A stretch of 5,460 bases of DNA from contig PLZZ01000256.1 in assembly GCA_003153585.1 (NCBI GenBank), positions 1 through 5,460 on the forward strand, read 5' to 3'. Below the pieces are notes generated by a model that was not told where the DNA came from, ran no database searches, and saw nothing but the letters and a program-made list of their open reading frames with translations. How positions within the stretch are numbered: position 1 is the first letter of the stretch; each line of letters opens with the position of its first letter. This DNA comes from Acidobacteriota bacterium (GTDB lineage Bacteria; Acidobacteriota; Terriglobia; Acidiferrales; UBA7541). Both the position numbers and the translations under genes were made by a program. This document shows positions 1 to 5,460 of the stretch, piece by piece.

Positions 1-771
1 TACGAAGTGAAGCGCCTCCCATCGGAGCCGCATCCCGGGCCTCCTCCTGTGCCAGAACAGGAAATTATCCAGAAATTAGCTGCCAACGAAGACGTGATGA
101 AGCAGAAGTACGAAACCTACGACTTTACGCAAACAATTCGCATCGAGGAAATGGCGGACCCGGGTGGAAAGTTCAGCGTGACTGGAGAGGTCTATACCCG
201 TCCCGACGGGCAGCGATATATGCGCGTCGATAAGCAGCCCGAATCCGATCTGAAGGTGGAGCATTTCTCGCTGGAGGACGCGCGCACGATTGCGAGTTTG
301 CCGCTTTTTGCTCTTACCTCGCGGGAAATCGGGAACTACAATTTCAAATATGCGGGACAGGAGAAACTCGATCAATTGACCACCTACGTTTTTCAGGTAA
401 AGCCAAAACTGTTGAGCCGCAAGCAGCGGTTTTTTGAAGGAGTCATCTGGGTCGACGATCACGATTTTGCGATCGTGAAGAGCTATGGCAAGTTTGTCAG
501 CGAGATTTCGGGCAACGGAACAAGCCTGCCCTTCACCATGTTCGAAACCTACCGCGAGAACTTTCAGGGAAAGTATTGGCTGCCCACGTATACGCGCTCC
601 GATGATTACGTCAAGGGCCCCAATGATGAAGAACTGCCCCTGCGGCTGGTGATGCGCTCCACGGAGTTCAAGCTTCACGATCAGCCGGAAGAAGGCGCCG
701 TTGCGGCCCCCTCAGCCGCTCCCGCAACCGCTCCGAAACCCAGCCAGCCCCAGCCGCCATCGCCCAACTAG
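1..771 (+). CDS. Outer-membrane lipoprotein-sorting-like protein (LolA/LolB-type fold), 5'-partial
   Basis: The frame is open from the first base and ends at TAG 769-771, giving 256 visible codons. The true start lies upstream; the GTG at 7-9 is probably an internal valine. I recognise a family common in Acidobacteriota that databases usually label outer membrane lipoprotein-sorting protein. Counting from the first codon, a proline-rich linker (about 10-18) leads into a helix (EIIQKLAANE). Beta-rich segments follow, with the family-like stretches FFEGVIWVDDHDFAIVKSYG (144-163) and FETYRENFQGKYWLPTYTR (181-199). The periodic aromatic/charged strands fit the half-barrel that in LolA/LolB binds lipid acyl chains. 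The C-terminus (229-256) is a low-complexity Pro/Ala/Ser tail. A signal or lipobox sequence would be upstream, so export to the periplasm is inferred. The exact substrate is unknown, and a direct role in lipoprotein transport has not been shown for this family as far as I know. The coding call is firm; the function is tentative. Confidence 0.85.
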   Translation, partial: YEVKRLPSEPHPGPPPVPEQEIIQKLAANEDVMKQKYETYDFTQTIRIEEMADPGGKFSVTGEVYTRPDGQRYMRVDKQPESDLKVEHFSLEDARTIASLPLFALTSREIGNYNFKYAGQEKLDQLTTYVFQVKPKLLSRKQRFFEGVIWVDDHDFAIVKSYGKFVSEISGNGTSLPFTMFETYRENFQGKYWLPTYTRSDDYVKGPNDEELPLRLVMRSTEFKLHDQPEEGAVAAPSAAPATAPKPSQPQPPSPN

Positions 772-836
772 CTCACGAAAAGAACGGGCAAGCCAGAGCG
801 CTATAAACTTCCGCGCAAAAATGCTACCTTGGCGCA

Positions 837-862
837 GCCGCTTTTTTGCGGGGCAAAGCGGC
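837..862 (+). repeat. Inverted repeat GCCGC/GCGGC just upstream of marC start
   Basis: GCCGC (837-841) can pair with GCGGC (858-862). A competing smaller hairpin pairs CCGC (838-841) with GCGG (848-851) around a T6 loop. The element lies between the upstream gene and the ATG at 870. The T run sits in the loop rather than after the stem, so it does not look like an intrinsic terminator. It could shape the leader of the marC mRNA or be chance in GC-rich DNA. No strong Shine-Dalgarno sequence precedes marC. Confidence 0.25.
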
Positions 863-869
863 ATACGGA

Positions 870-1532
870 ATGGGCGCGAATTCCACAGTGGTCCTCGAAT
901 TCATCCTTCTGGCGGTAACGTCCGTATTCTTTCTGGTTGATCCGTTCACCGTGATTCCGATGTTTGTTTCTGTCACGGAAGATTCGTCCGCACCCGAACG
1001 CCGGCAAGTGGCGCGCCGAGCCGCATGGACTTGCGCGATTGTGCTGAGTTCGTTCGCTCTGGCCGGCAGCTTGATTTTCAAAATGTTTGGAATCACCCTG
1101 CCCGCCTTCAAAATTGCCGGCGGAATCATCTTGTTGCGGATTGGCCTGGACATGCTGCAAGCGCGCCAGTCCACCACCAAGGCCACGCCGGAAGAAACCC
1201 AGGAAGGCACGACCAAAGCTGACGCGAGCATCATTCCTTTAGGCATGCCGATGCTGGCCGGCCCCGGAGCAATTTCAACCGTGATGGTTTTAGTCGGCGA
1301 ATCGCACGCCATATGGCAACACGGAGTAATTTACGCAACCATTCTTCTTGTGTCGTTTGTTTCGTATCTGGTCTTGGCGGGAGCTGATCGCGTGCGGCGC
1401 TACCTCGGAGATACCGGAATTCGCATTATGACGCGTCTGATGGGACTGTTGCTGGTCGCGCTGGCGGTACAGTTCGTCGCGAACGGCCTGACGGATTTCG
1501 GGCTGCTGAAGCCGCTGAGTTCGCCGTTCTAA
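870..1532 (+). CDS. marC: MarC family integral inner-membrane protein (UPF0056)
   Basis: This encodes a 220-residue multipass membrane protein, the usual length for the MarC/UPF0056 family. About six membrane helices are visible, near residues 7-32, 51-73, 77-97, 121-143, 150-171 and 187-207. Family hallmarks are the proline-containing turn in helix 1 (VDPFTVIPMF, 23-32), KIAGGIILLRIGLDML (81-96), the most conserved segment PLGMPMLAGPGAISTVMVL (123-141), and the last helix RLMGLLLVALAVQFVANGL (189-207). A polar loop rich in T, E and K (100-118) separates the two halves. The family's transport substrate is unsettled, and the old link to multiple antibiotic resistance in E. coli has been questioned. 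I chose ATG 870 because it puts the first helix close to the N-terminus as in relatives. An in-frame TTG at 846 would add eight residues, and neither start has a good ribosome site. The helix-1 motif has Phe-Thr where many members have a small residue followed by Gly. The gene converges with the next one. The symbol is by family only. Confidence 0.92.
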   Translation: MGANSTVVLEFILLAVTSVFFLVDPFTVIPMFVSVTEDSSAPERRQVARRAAWTCAIVLSSFALAGSLIFKMFGITLPAFKIAGGIILLRIGLDMLQARQSTTKATPEETQEGTTKADASIIPLGMPMLAGPGAISTVMVLVGESHAIWQHGVIYATILLVSFVSYLVLAGADRVRRYLGDTGIRIMTRLMGLLLVALAVQFVANGLTDFGLLKPLSSPF

Positions 1533-1550
1533 ACGCGGAGACACCTGTTT

Positions 1551-2711
1551 CTAGAATTCCTCTTCAATTTTCTTCAGCTTTGTAATTTTCAATTTTATTC
1601 GGAAATCTCGCGAACGCACTTCCGCCAGAATTGCGCGGCGCGTCTCCGCGGGCAGCATTTCAGGTTCCAGCACGCCGGCTTCGTCGCGCGGAAAATGCTT
1701 GATGAAGACTGCGGCTATATGCGCGGTGGCATAAGAGATGGGCGTCGAGATCAATCCGCGCTGGCGGATCTGAAAAAGCGAGGGAAAGCTAGCGTCCCAT
1801 CGCACGAGCAACGGCTGATCGTCCTTCATGCCTCGCAACAACACCGCCGCTGCAAACCTTGCATTGTAAAGGATGCCTCTCCGGATCAGCGCCGCCACAT
1901 TCCTGGGCGTAAGCGTCTTGGGAAACCGTTTGCGGACGATCCCCTGCGAACGGTTCAGCCGCCCTTGACGGAACCAGCGGTACAAGCGATCGAAATCGTT
2001 CCCGCCGATTTTCGCGTCCATGTCGCGGATCGGGATCACGTAGGGCACCATGCAGACTTCGTCCTGCGCCGCCAGGTAAACGGTGGTCTCGCCAATCGGG
2101 GGCGGGAAGCGGAATTTTTCGCGGTCGGCAAATCGCTTGGCCAAAACGAACCGGCCGTTGCGATAAATCCTGGGCCTGGAAATCGCTTCGTCATAAGCGC
2201 CTTCGGGCGACCAGGTCGAAACCGGATCCTTGCTCTCCGTGCTCTCGAATAGGCGCAACTGAATCGACTCGACCGAATCGAGCAATTCCGACCCGCGCTT
2301 GGCGAGAAGGTTGGTTAAACCCGGAGCTGCCCCGGTGCAAATCAGCGCTGCCCGGTTTTTCGCCACGAAGCGTTTGTTGAATCGCAATTGTTCAGGTTTA
2401 AAAAGGCTGCGCGTGAGGTGGCTGTTCAAATCAAGGTAATGCGTGCGCAGGCGCAACGCAGCGCGAAGGATAATTTCGTTGAACACGGCGGGCGAAGCAT
2501 TGACGATCAGATTGCAGCCGCGAGCCGCGCGAACGATGGACCATAGATTTCGCGCGTTTGTTTCGACGACCTTTATTTCACTCTTCTTGCCTAGAAACTT
2601 TCGCGCGCGTTCGGGATCGCGATCGCCGCACCACACGGTGTGTCCTTGGCGCGCCAGCAATTGTGCCAGCAGCGAGCCGGTGCCGCCCACACCCAGAACG
2701 AAGATCCGCAT
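1551..2711 (-). CDS. Saccharopine dehydrogenase-like NAD(P)-binding oxidoreductase
   Basis: This is a complete 386-residue protein starting at ATG (2711-2709 on the plus strand) and ending in TAG at 1553-1551. The N-terminus is a Rossmann fold: the dinucleotide loop is GVGGTG (7-12) and strand 2 ends in the acidic DRD (30-32). Later come VNASPAVFN (70-78), HYLDLN (91-96) and GAAPGLTNLLA (127-137). These are typical of the saccharopine reductase/LYS9-like superfamily, as is STWSPEGAYDEAISRPRIY (165-183) in the second domain. The C-terminal piece PEMLPAETRRAILAEVRSR also fits that family and is followed by an unusually basic then acidic tail. Members catalyse NAD(P)-dependent reactions on amino-acid imines, including lysine and polyamine metabolism, but many are uncharacterised. 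No lysine or polyamine gene is nearby, so the substrate cannot be assigned. The upstream 19 bases show no strong Shine-Dalgarno sequence. The gene is divergent from moaA and convergent with marC, so it is probably transcribed alone. Confidence 0.9.
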   Translation of the reverse strand: MRIFVLGVGGTGSLLAQLLARQGHTVWCGDRDPERARKFLGKKSEIKVVETNARNLWSIVRAARGCNLIVNASPAVFNEIILRAALRLRTHYLDLNSHLTRSLFKPEQLRFNKRFVAKNRAALICTGAAPGLTNLLAKRGSELLDSVESIQLRLFESTESKDPVSTWSPEGAYDEAISRPRIYRNGRFVLAKRFADREKFRFPPPIGETTVYLAAQDEVCMVPYVIPIRDMDAKIGGNDFDRLYRWFRQGRLNRSQGIVRKRFPKTLTPRNVAALIRRGILYNARFAAAVLLRGMKDDQPLLVRWDASFPSLFQIRQRGLISTPISYATAHIAAVFIKHFPRDEAGVLEPEMLPAETRRAILAEVRSRDFRIKLKITKLKKIEEEF

Positions 2712-2900
2712 CGGCTCGGAACTTTACCACATCCAACAAGCCTACGGCCGCCGGCAACGCTGCCGCCGCCGGGAAAAACCGGAATCTGCCCCGGTGCTCC
2801 GGAACGGTAGGAGATATGCGGGCCCGAGCGGTATACTGGCCGCTGCGTCTTTCTTCGACATGGTTGCGACTTGGTGTTTGTGACCTATCCAAAGGAGTGA
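2712..2900. promoter_or_regulatory. Divergent intergenic region with stacked CCGG hairpins
   Basis: This 189-bp gap separates the divergent starts of the saccharopine dehydrogenase-like gene and moaA, so it should hold both promoters. It contains several small GC stems: CGGCA-ACGC-TGCCG (2752-2765), CCGG-GAAAAA-CCGG (2769-2782) and CCGG-TGCT-CCGG (2791-2802). CCGGAA occurs twice exactly 20 bp apart (2779-2784 and 2799-2804). A TATACT hexamer lies at 2832-2837, but I could not find a matching -35 box for it. The repeats could be operator sites, an RNA leader (a molybdenum-cofactor riboswitch would be conceivable before moaA) or chance. The role as the promoter-bearing gap is fairly safe; any specific element is not. 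Confidence 0.4.
2891..2897 (+). promoter_or_regulatory. Ribosome binding site of moaA
   Basis: AAAGGAG is a strong Shine-Dalgarno sequence, with only three bases (TGA) between it and the ATG at 2901. The spacing is short, but the protein N-terminus from this ATG matches the MoaA family, so the site supports this start. Confidence 0.75.
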
Positions 2901-3881
2901 ATGCCGCTCGCCGACAAATTCGGACGCCAAATAACCGATTTGCGCATCTCGGTTACCGACCGCTGCAATTTTCGTTGCGTATATTGCCGCTCGGCCAATC
3001 CCGAGAACCACATGGCGGAGCACGCTCTTCTCGAATGGGAGGAGTACGAGCGGCTGGCTCGCATCCTGGTCAGTATGGGGATTCACAAAATTCGAGTAAC
3101 CGGCGGCGAACCATTGGTTCGTCCTGGCGTCGAAGACTTTGTCGCTCAGCTGAAAGCGCTGGGCGTACAAGATCTTTCGATGACCACGAACGGCCACTTG
3201 CTCGCGGAACGTTGCGATCGCCTGGTGGCGGCGGGACTGAATCGCATCAATATCAGTCTTGACTCTCTGGACCGCGATAAGTTCGAACAAATTACGCGCA
3301 CAAAAACATTCGACCAGGTGCTCGCAGGAATTAAGGCCGCGCAGGCTTCTCCGTTGCGCCCGGTGAAAGTGAACGCCGTGTTGGTGCGCGGAATAAATGA
3401 TGGCGAGGTTGAAGCGTTCGCGGAATTTGCGCGCGAGCACGACATCGTGATGCGCTTCATCGAATTCATGCCGCTTGACGCCGACCGCACCTGGACGCGC
3501 GATCAGGTCGTCACCGCCGCGGAAGTCCATCAGCGCATTTCCGCGCGCTGGCCGCTTATCCCGGTCATTCACGAGCGCAGCGAAACGGCGCGCAAGTATC
3601 GGTTTGTAGATGGCCGCGGCGAAATCGGCCTCATCGCGCCGGTGTCGCATCCGTTCTGCGGGCATTGCTCGCGCATCCGGCTTACAGCGGACGGAAAACT
3701 GCGCACCTGCCTTTTCAGCAAGGAAGATCACGACTTGAAATTTATGTTGCGCGGCGGCGCCACCGACCGGGAAATCGGCGACGCGATTATTGCGATCGTG
3801 CACAAGAAAGAGAAAGGGCACCGCATCAATGAAGCGGATTTCATTCCGCCTTCGCGCACCATGGTTTTTATCGGCGGGTAG
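2901..3881 (+). CDS. moaA: GTP 3',8-cyclase MoaA (molybdenum cofactor biosynthesis)
   Basis: MoaA is a cytosolic radical-SAM enzyme. It rearranges GTP to 3',8-cyclo-7,8-dihydro-GTP, which MoaC converts to cyclic pyranopterin monophosphate, the first committed precursor of molybdenum cofactor. The protein is complete at 326 residues, normal for the family. The N-terminal radical-SAM 4Fe-4S ligands are C22, C26 and C29 (CNFRCVYC, CX3CX2C). SAM-binding elements include TGGEPLVR (67-74), TTNG (95-98) and INISLDSL (116-123), with RFIEFMP (185-191) further on. The second, substrate-binding cluster has C253, C256 and C270 (CX2CX13C) with the R258/R260 pair beside it. The chain ends in the conserved Gly-Gly, which is needed for activity in studied homologues. 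After C29 the sequence reads RSANPEN rather than the common Met-Pro, probably a lineage variant. ATG 2901 follows a strong ribosome site and gives the standard family N-terminus. No moaC, moaE, moeA or mobA is in view; a DUF2203 gene follows after 68 bp, possibly in the same transcript. Confidence 0.97.
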   Translation: MPLADKFGRQITDLRISVTDRCNFRCVYCRSANPENHMAEHALLEWEEYERLARILVSMGIHKIRVTGGEPLVRPGVEDFVAQLKALGVQDLSMTTNGHLLAERCDRLVAAGLNRINISLDSLDRDKFEQITRTKTFDQVLAGIKAAQASPLRPVKVNAVLVRGINDGEVEAFAEFAREHDIVMRFIEFMPLDADRTWTRDQVVTAAEVHQRISARWPLIPVIHERSETARKYRFVDGRGEIGLIAPVSHPFCGHCSRIRLTADGKLRTCLFSKEDHDLKFMLRGGATDREIGDAIIAIVHKKEKGHRINEADFIPPSRTMVFIGG

Positions 3882-3899
3882 TTCGCGTTTCGCTGCGAA
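3882..3899 (+). repeat. Small hairpin after moaA
   Basis: TTCGC (3882-3886) can pair with GCGAA (3895-3899) around an eight-base loop, immediately after the moaA stop. A T-rich patch (ATTTTCATT) follows only some 13 bases later, so this is a poor intrinsic terminator. At most it could attenuate readthrough or protect the mRNA end. It may be chance. Confidence 0.2.
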
Positions 3900-3935
3900 G
3901 CTCTGGCCGCAGATTTTCATTCTCAGAAAATACCC

Positions 3936-3940
3936 AGGAG
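3936..3940 (+). promoter_or_regulatory. Ribosome binding site of the DUF2203 gene
   Basis: AGGAG lies nine bases before ATG 3950. It supports that ATG as the start of the DUF2203 protein. Confidence 0.65.
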
Positions 3941-3949
3941 CCCGCTTAG

Positions 3950-4396
3950 ATGGCGGATGAGGAATCCAAATATTTCTCGCTCACCGAAGCCGAACGGCTT
4001 CGCGCTCAGCTCGAACCGGTGCTGATCGAAGCCATGGAGTCGCGCCGCAAATTGGGCGAAGCGGAAGAGCAGCTGAACGCGCTCGCCGAACGCATCCAGC
4101 GCTCGGGTGGCCTTTTGATTTCCTACGAGAAAACCGCGCGCATGCGATTGGATCGCAATCGCTCGGAGGAAGCTGTGCGCTCTGCGCTCGAGCAGATTCA
4201 AGCCACCGGCTGCGTGGTGAAGGATCTGGACGTCGGCCTATTGGACTTTCCCGCGCGCATTAACAATCAGGAAGTTTATTTGTGCTGGCGGCTGGGCGAA
4301 GATCGCATCCGATTTTATCACCGACAGGACGAAGGTTTTTCGGCGCGCAAGCCCATTGACCCGCGCGACTCCGGCTACAGCAGCCCAGTCCAGTAA
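3950..4396 (+). CDS. DUF2203 domain-containing protein
   Basis: This is a complete, small, soluble protein of 148 residues with no signal peptide or membrane segment. The N-terminus YFSLTEAERLRAQLEPVL (8-25) is the family's opening helix. A long, highly charged helical region (about 13-85) follows and may form a coiled-coil hairpin. The C-terminal signature is GCVVKDLDVGLLDFPA (87-102), then EVYLCWRLGED (108-118), then FYHRQDEGFSARKP (122-135). This pattern identifies DUF2203, a family without an established function. C88, D92, C112, E117 and H124 sit in the best-conserved part and could bind a metal or substrate; that is inference. The gene lies 68 bp after moaA and 44 bp before the thioredoxin-domain gene, all on the same strand, so co-transcription is plausible. 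ATG 3950 is supported by an AGGAG nine bases upstream. The family call is firm; no function should be assigned. Confidence 0.93.
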   Translation: MADEESKYFSLTEAERLRAQLEPVLIEAMESRRKLGEAEEQLNALAERIQRSGGLLISYEKTARMRLDRNRSEEAVRSALEQIQATGCVVKDLDVGLLDFPARINNQEVYLCWRLGEDRIRFYHRQDEGFSARKPIDPRDSGYSSPVQ

Positions 4397-4432
4397 ATGC
4401 ACGGCGCGAATTGTCTGCCGCCAACTTCATCT

Positions 4433-4437
4433 GAGGG
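4433..4437 (+). promoter_or_regulatory. Weak ribosome binding site before the GTG start
   Basis: GAGGG lies three bases before GTG 4441. An in-frame TGA at 4432-4434 leaves GTG as the first usable start codon in the frame, so this site and the upstream stop together fix the gene's start. Confidence 0.5.
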
Positions 4438-4440
4438 CTC

Positions 4441-5460
4441 GTGACCAATCCCATCGAAAATCGCTTGAAAGATTCTACCAGCCCCTATCTTCGTTCCGCG
4501 GCGCACCAGCCGGTCGACTGGCACGAGTGGGGCGAAGAAGCGTTTGCGCGCGCACGCGCCGAAAATAAACCGATCCTGCTGGATATTGGCGCGGTCTGGT
4601 GCCACTGGTGCCACGTTATCGACCGCGAGAGCTACGAAAATCCTGAGATCGCGGCGATGATCAACCGCCTGTACGTTCCGGTGAAGGTGGATCGCGACGA
4701 ACGCCCGGACGTTGATTCGCGTTATCAATCCGCGATCAGCGCAATTTCCGGGCAGGGCGGCTGGCCCTTGACTGCGTTCCTTACGCCCGATGGAAAACCA
4801 TTTTTCGGCGGCACTTATTTCCCGCCCGAAGACGCCATGGGCCGGCCGGGTTTCAAGCGCATCCTGGCCTCCATCGCCGAAGCGTTCAAAACGCGGCGTA
4901 CCGAAGTGGACACTTCGGCAGTGGCGCTCGAGGAAGCCGTCGCCAAGTCGGAAGTGTTTCGTGCGGCGCGCGGTGAATTCAATGCGGGGATTGTAGACGC
5001 TGTCGTCGAATCGGCGCTCCATCTGTTTGATGAACACAACGGCGGTTTCGGGCAATCGCCGAAGTTCCCGCACGCCAGCGCCGTGGATTTGTTGCTCGAG
5101 CGGTATCAATCCACACGCGATTCGCATTTGCTGCTAGTTGCCGACCGCACACTGGAAGCCATGGCCTCAGGAGGCGTTTACGACCAGCTCGGCGGCGGGT
5201 TTCACCGCTACTCGGTGGACGAACGCTGGTGCGTGCCGCACTTCGAAAAAATGACCTACGACAATTCGGAGTTGCTGAAGAATTTTCTGCACGGCTATCA
5301 AGTGACGAGCAAGCCTCTTTTCCGCGAAACGGCGGAAGGGATTATTTCGTGGGTGAACGAGGTGCTGTCCGATCAAGCGCGTGGCGGATTCTACGCGAGC
5401 CAGGATGCTGACCAGACTCTGGACGACGACGGCGATTATTTCACCTGGACGCAGGCGGAG
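4441..5460 (+). CDS. Thioredoxin domain-containing protein, YyaL/SSP411 (DUF255) family, 3'-partial
   Basis: The frame is open from GTG 4441 to the last base of the window, giving 340 codons; family members are usually about 650-700 residues, so roughly half is seen. The N-terminal DUF255 thioredoxin-like domain (about 5-165) begins [11 protein letters not shown] (7-17) and HQPVDWHEW (22-30). It carries the CXXC active-site motif C54-H-W-C57 in WCHWCH, then DRDERPDVD (84-92) and [15 protein letters not shown] (104-118), with P109 in the cis-proline position. The visible part of the second, (alpha/alpha)6-barrel-like domain has [11 protein letters not shown] (201-211), [17 protein letters not shown] (244-260), [11 protein letters not shown] (265-275) and [10 protein letters not shown] (315-324), all family hallmarks. 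Homologues include Bacillus YyaL and mammalian SPATA20; the biochemical role is unproven, though a redox activity is suggested. No signal peptide is seen, so it is probably cytosolic. An in-frame stop at 4432 excludes a longer N-terminus. The residues before the CXXC read GAVW rather than the more usual GYST. Confidence 0.95.
   Translation, partial: MTNPIENRLKDSTSPYLRSAAHQPVDWHEWGEEAFARARAENKPILLDIGAVWCHWCHVIDRESYENPEIAAMINRLYVPVKVDRDERPDVDSRYQSAISAISGQGGWPLTAFLTPDGKPFFGGTYFPPEDAMGRPGFKRILASIAEAFKTRRTEVDTSAVALEEAVAKSEVFRAARGEFNAGIVDAVVESALHLFDEHNGGFGQSPKFPHASAVDLLLERYQSTRDSHLLLVADRTLEAMASGGVYDQLGGGFHRYSVDERWCVPHFEKMTYDNSELLKNFLHGYQVTSKPLFRETAEGIISWVNEVLSDQARGGFYASQDADQTLDDDGDYFTWTQAE

Noticed and set aside
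76..678. A minus-strand open frame (200 codons) opposite the first gene
   Set aside because: The plus-strand frame matches a known family along its length; this one resembles nothing and shadows it.
802..807. TATAAA as a -10 box for marC
   Set aside because: The region 17-18 bp upstream shows no -35-like sequence, so the call would rest on one hexamer.
838..851. CCGC-TTTTTT-GCGG as an intrinsic terminator for the first gene
   Set aside because: The T run forms the loop, not a tail after the stem, so it lacks the required terminator layout.
1695..2252. A plus-strand open frame (185 codons) inside the saccharopine dehydrogenase-like gene
   Set aside because: The minus-strand protein has a Rossmann motif and full family pattern; this frame is its antisense shadow.
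2832..2837. TATACT as a -10 box for moaA
   Set aside because: No acceptable -35 sequence or extended -10 TG lies upstream at the right distance, and a hexamer match alone is expected by chance.
2558..3262. A plus-strand open frame crossing the end of the minus-strand gene, the intergenic gap and the start of moaA
   Set aside because: It overlaps two well-supported genes in the wrong frame and is rich in Arg/Ser with no domain.
2742..3920. A long minus-strand open frame (392 codons) opposite the whole of moaA
   Set aside because: It is antisense to a complete, motif-perfect moaA, has no recognisable domain and is rich in Arg/His/Ala runs typical of GC-rich shadow frames.
4375..5127. A minus-strand open frame (250 codons) opposite the thioredoxin-domain gene
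   Set aside because: It lies antisense to a gene with clear family motifs throughout and shows no domain of its own.

Overview
The window looks like an ordinary chromosomal stretch from a member of the Acidobacteriota (Terriglobia/Koribacter-like). The evidence is moderately high GC, dense genes with short gaps, a first gene from a LolA/LolB-fold family that is typical of acidobacterial genomes, and MoaA and MarC variants that resemble what I remember from that phylum. The placement is inferred from protein flavour; there is no rRNA or other marker gene here. I see no tRNA, rRNA, insertion sequence, prophage or CRISPR array.

Layout. (1) Positions 1-771, plus strand: the 3' part of a gene for an exported outer-membrane lipoprotein-sorting-like protein, cut at its 5' end by the window edge. 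(2) 870-1532, plus: a complete MarC-family inner-membrane protein. (3) 1551-2711, minus: a complete saccharopine dehydrogenase-like NAD(P)-binding protein, convergent with marC and separated from it by only 18 bp. (4) 2712-2900: a 189-bp divergent intergenic region with several short GC hairpins built on CCGG. (5) 2901-3881, plus: moaA, complete, with both 4Fe-4S cysteine sets and the C-terminal Gly-Gly. (6) 3950-4396, plus: a DUF2203 protein. (7) 4441 to the window end, plus: the first 340 codons of a YyaL/SSP411-type thioredoxin-domain protein (DUF255), starting with GTG and running off the 3' edge.

How the genes relate. moaA, the DUF2203 gene and the thioredoxin-domain gene share a strand with gaps of 68 and 44 bp, so one transcript is plausible. 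MoaA makes the first intermediate of molybdenum cofactor. No other cofactor gene lies within the window, and the roles of its two downstream neighbours are not known. Genes 1-3 have no obvious shared pathway.

I found no convincing new multi-gene system. The most interesting points are the moaA-DUF2203-yyaL arrangement, the structured leader region before moaA, and lineage-style departures from textbook motifs in MoaA, MarC and the thioredoxin-domain protein.
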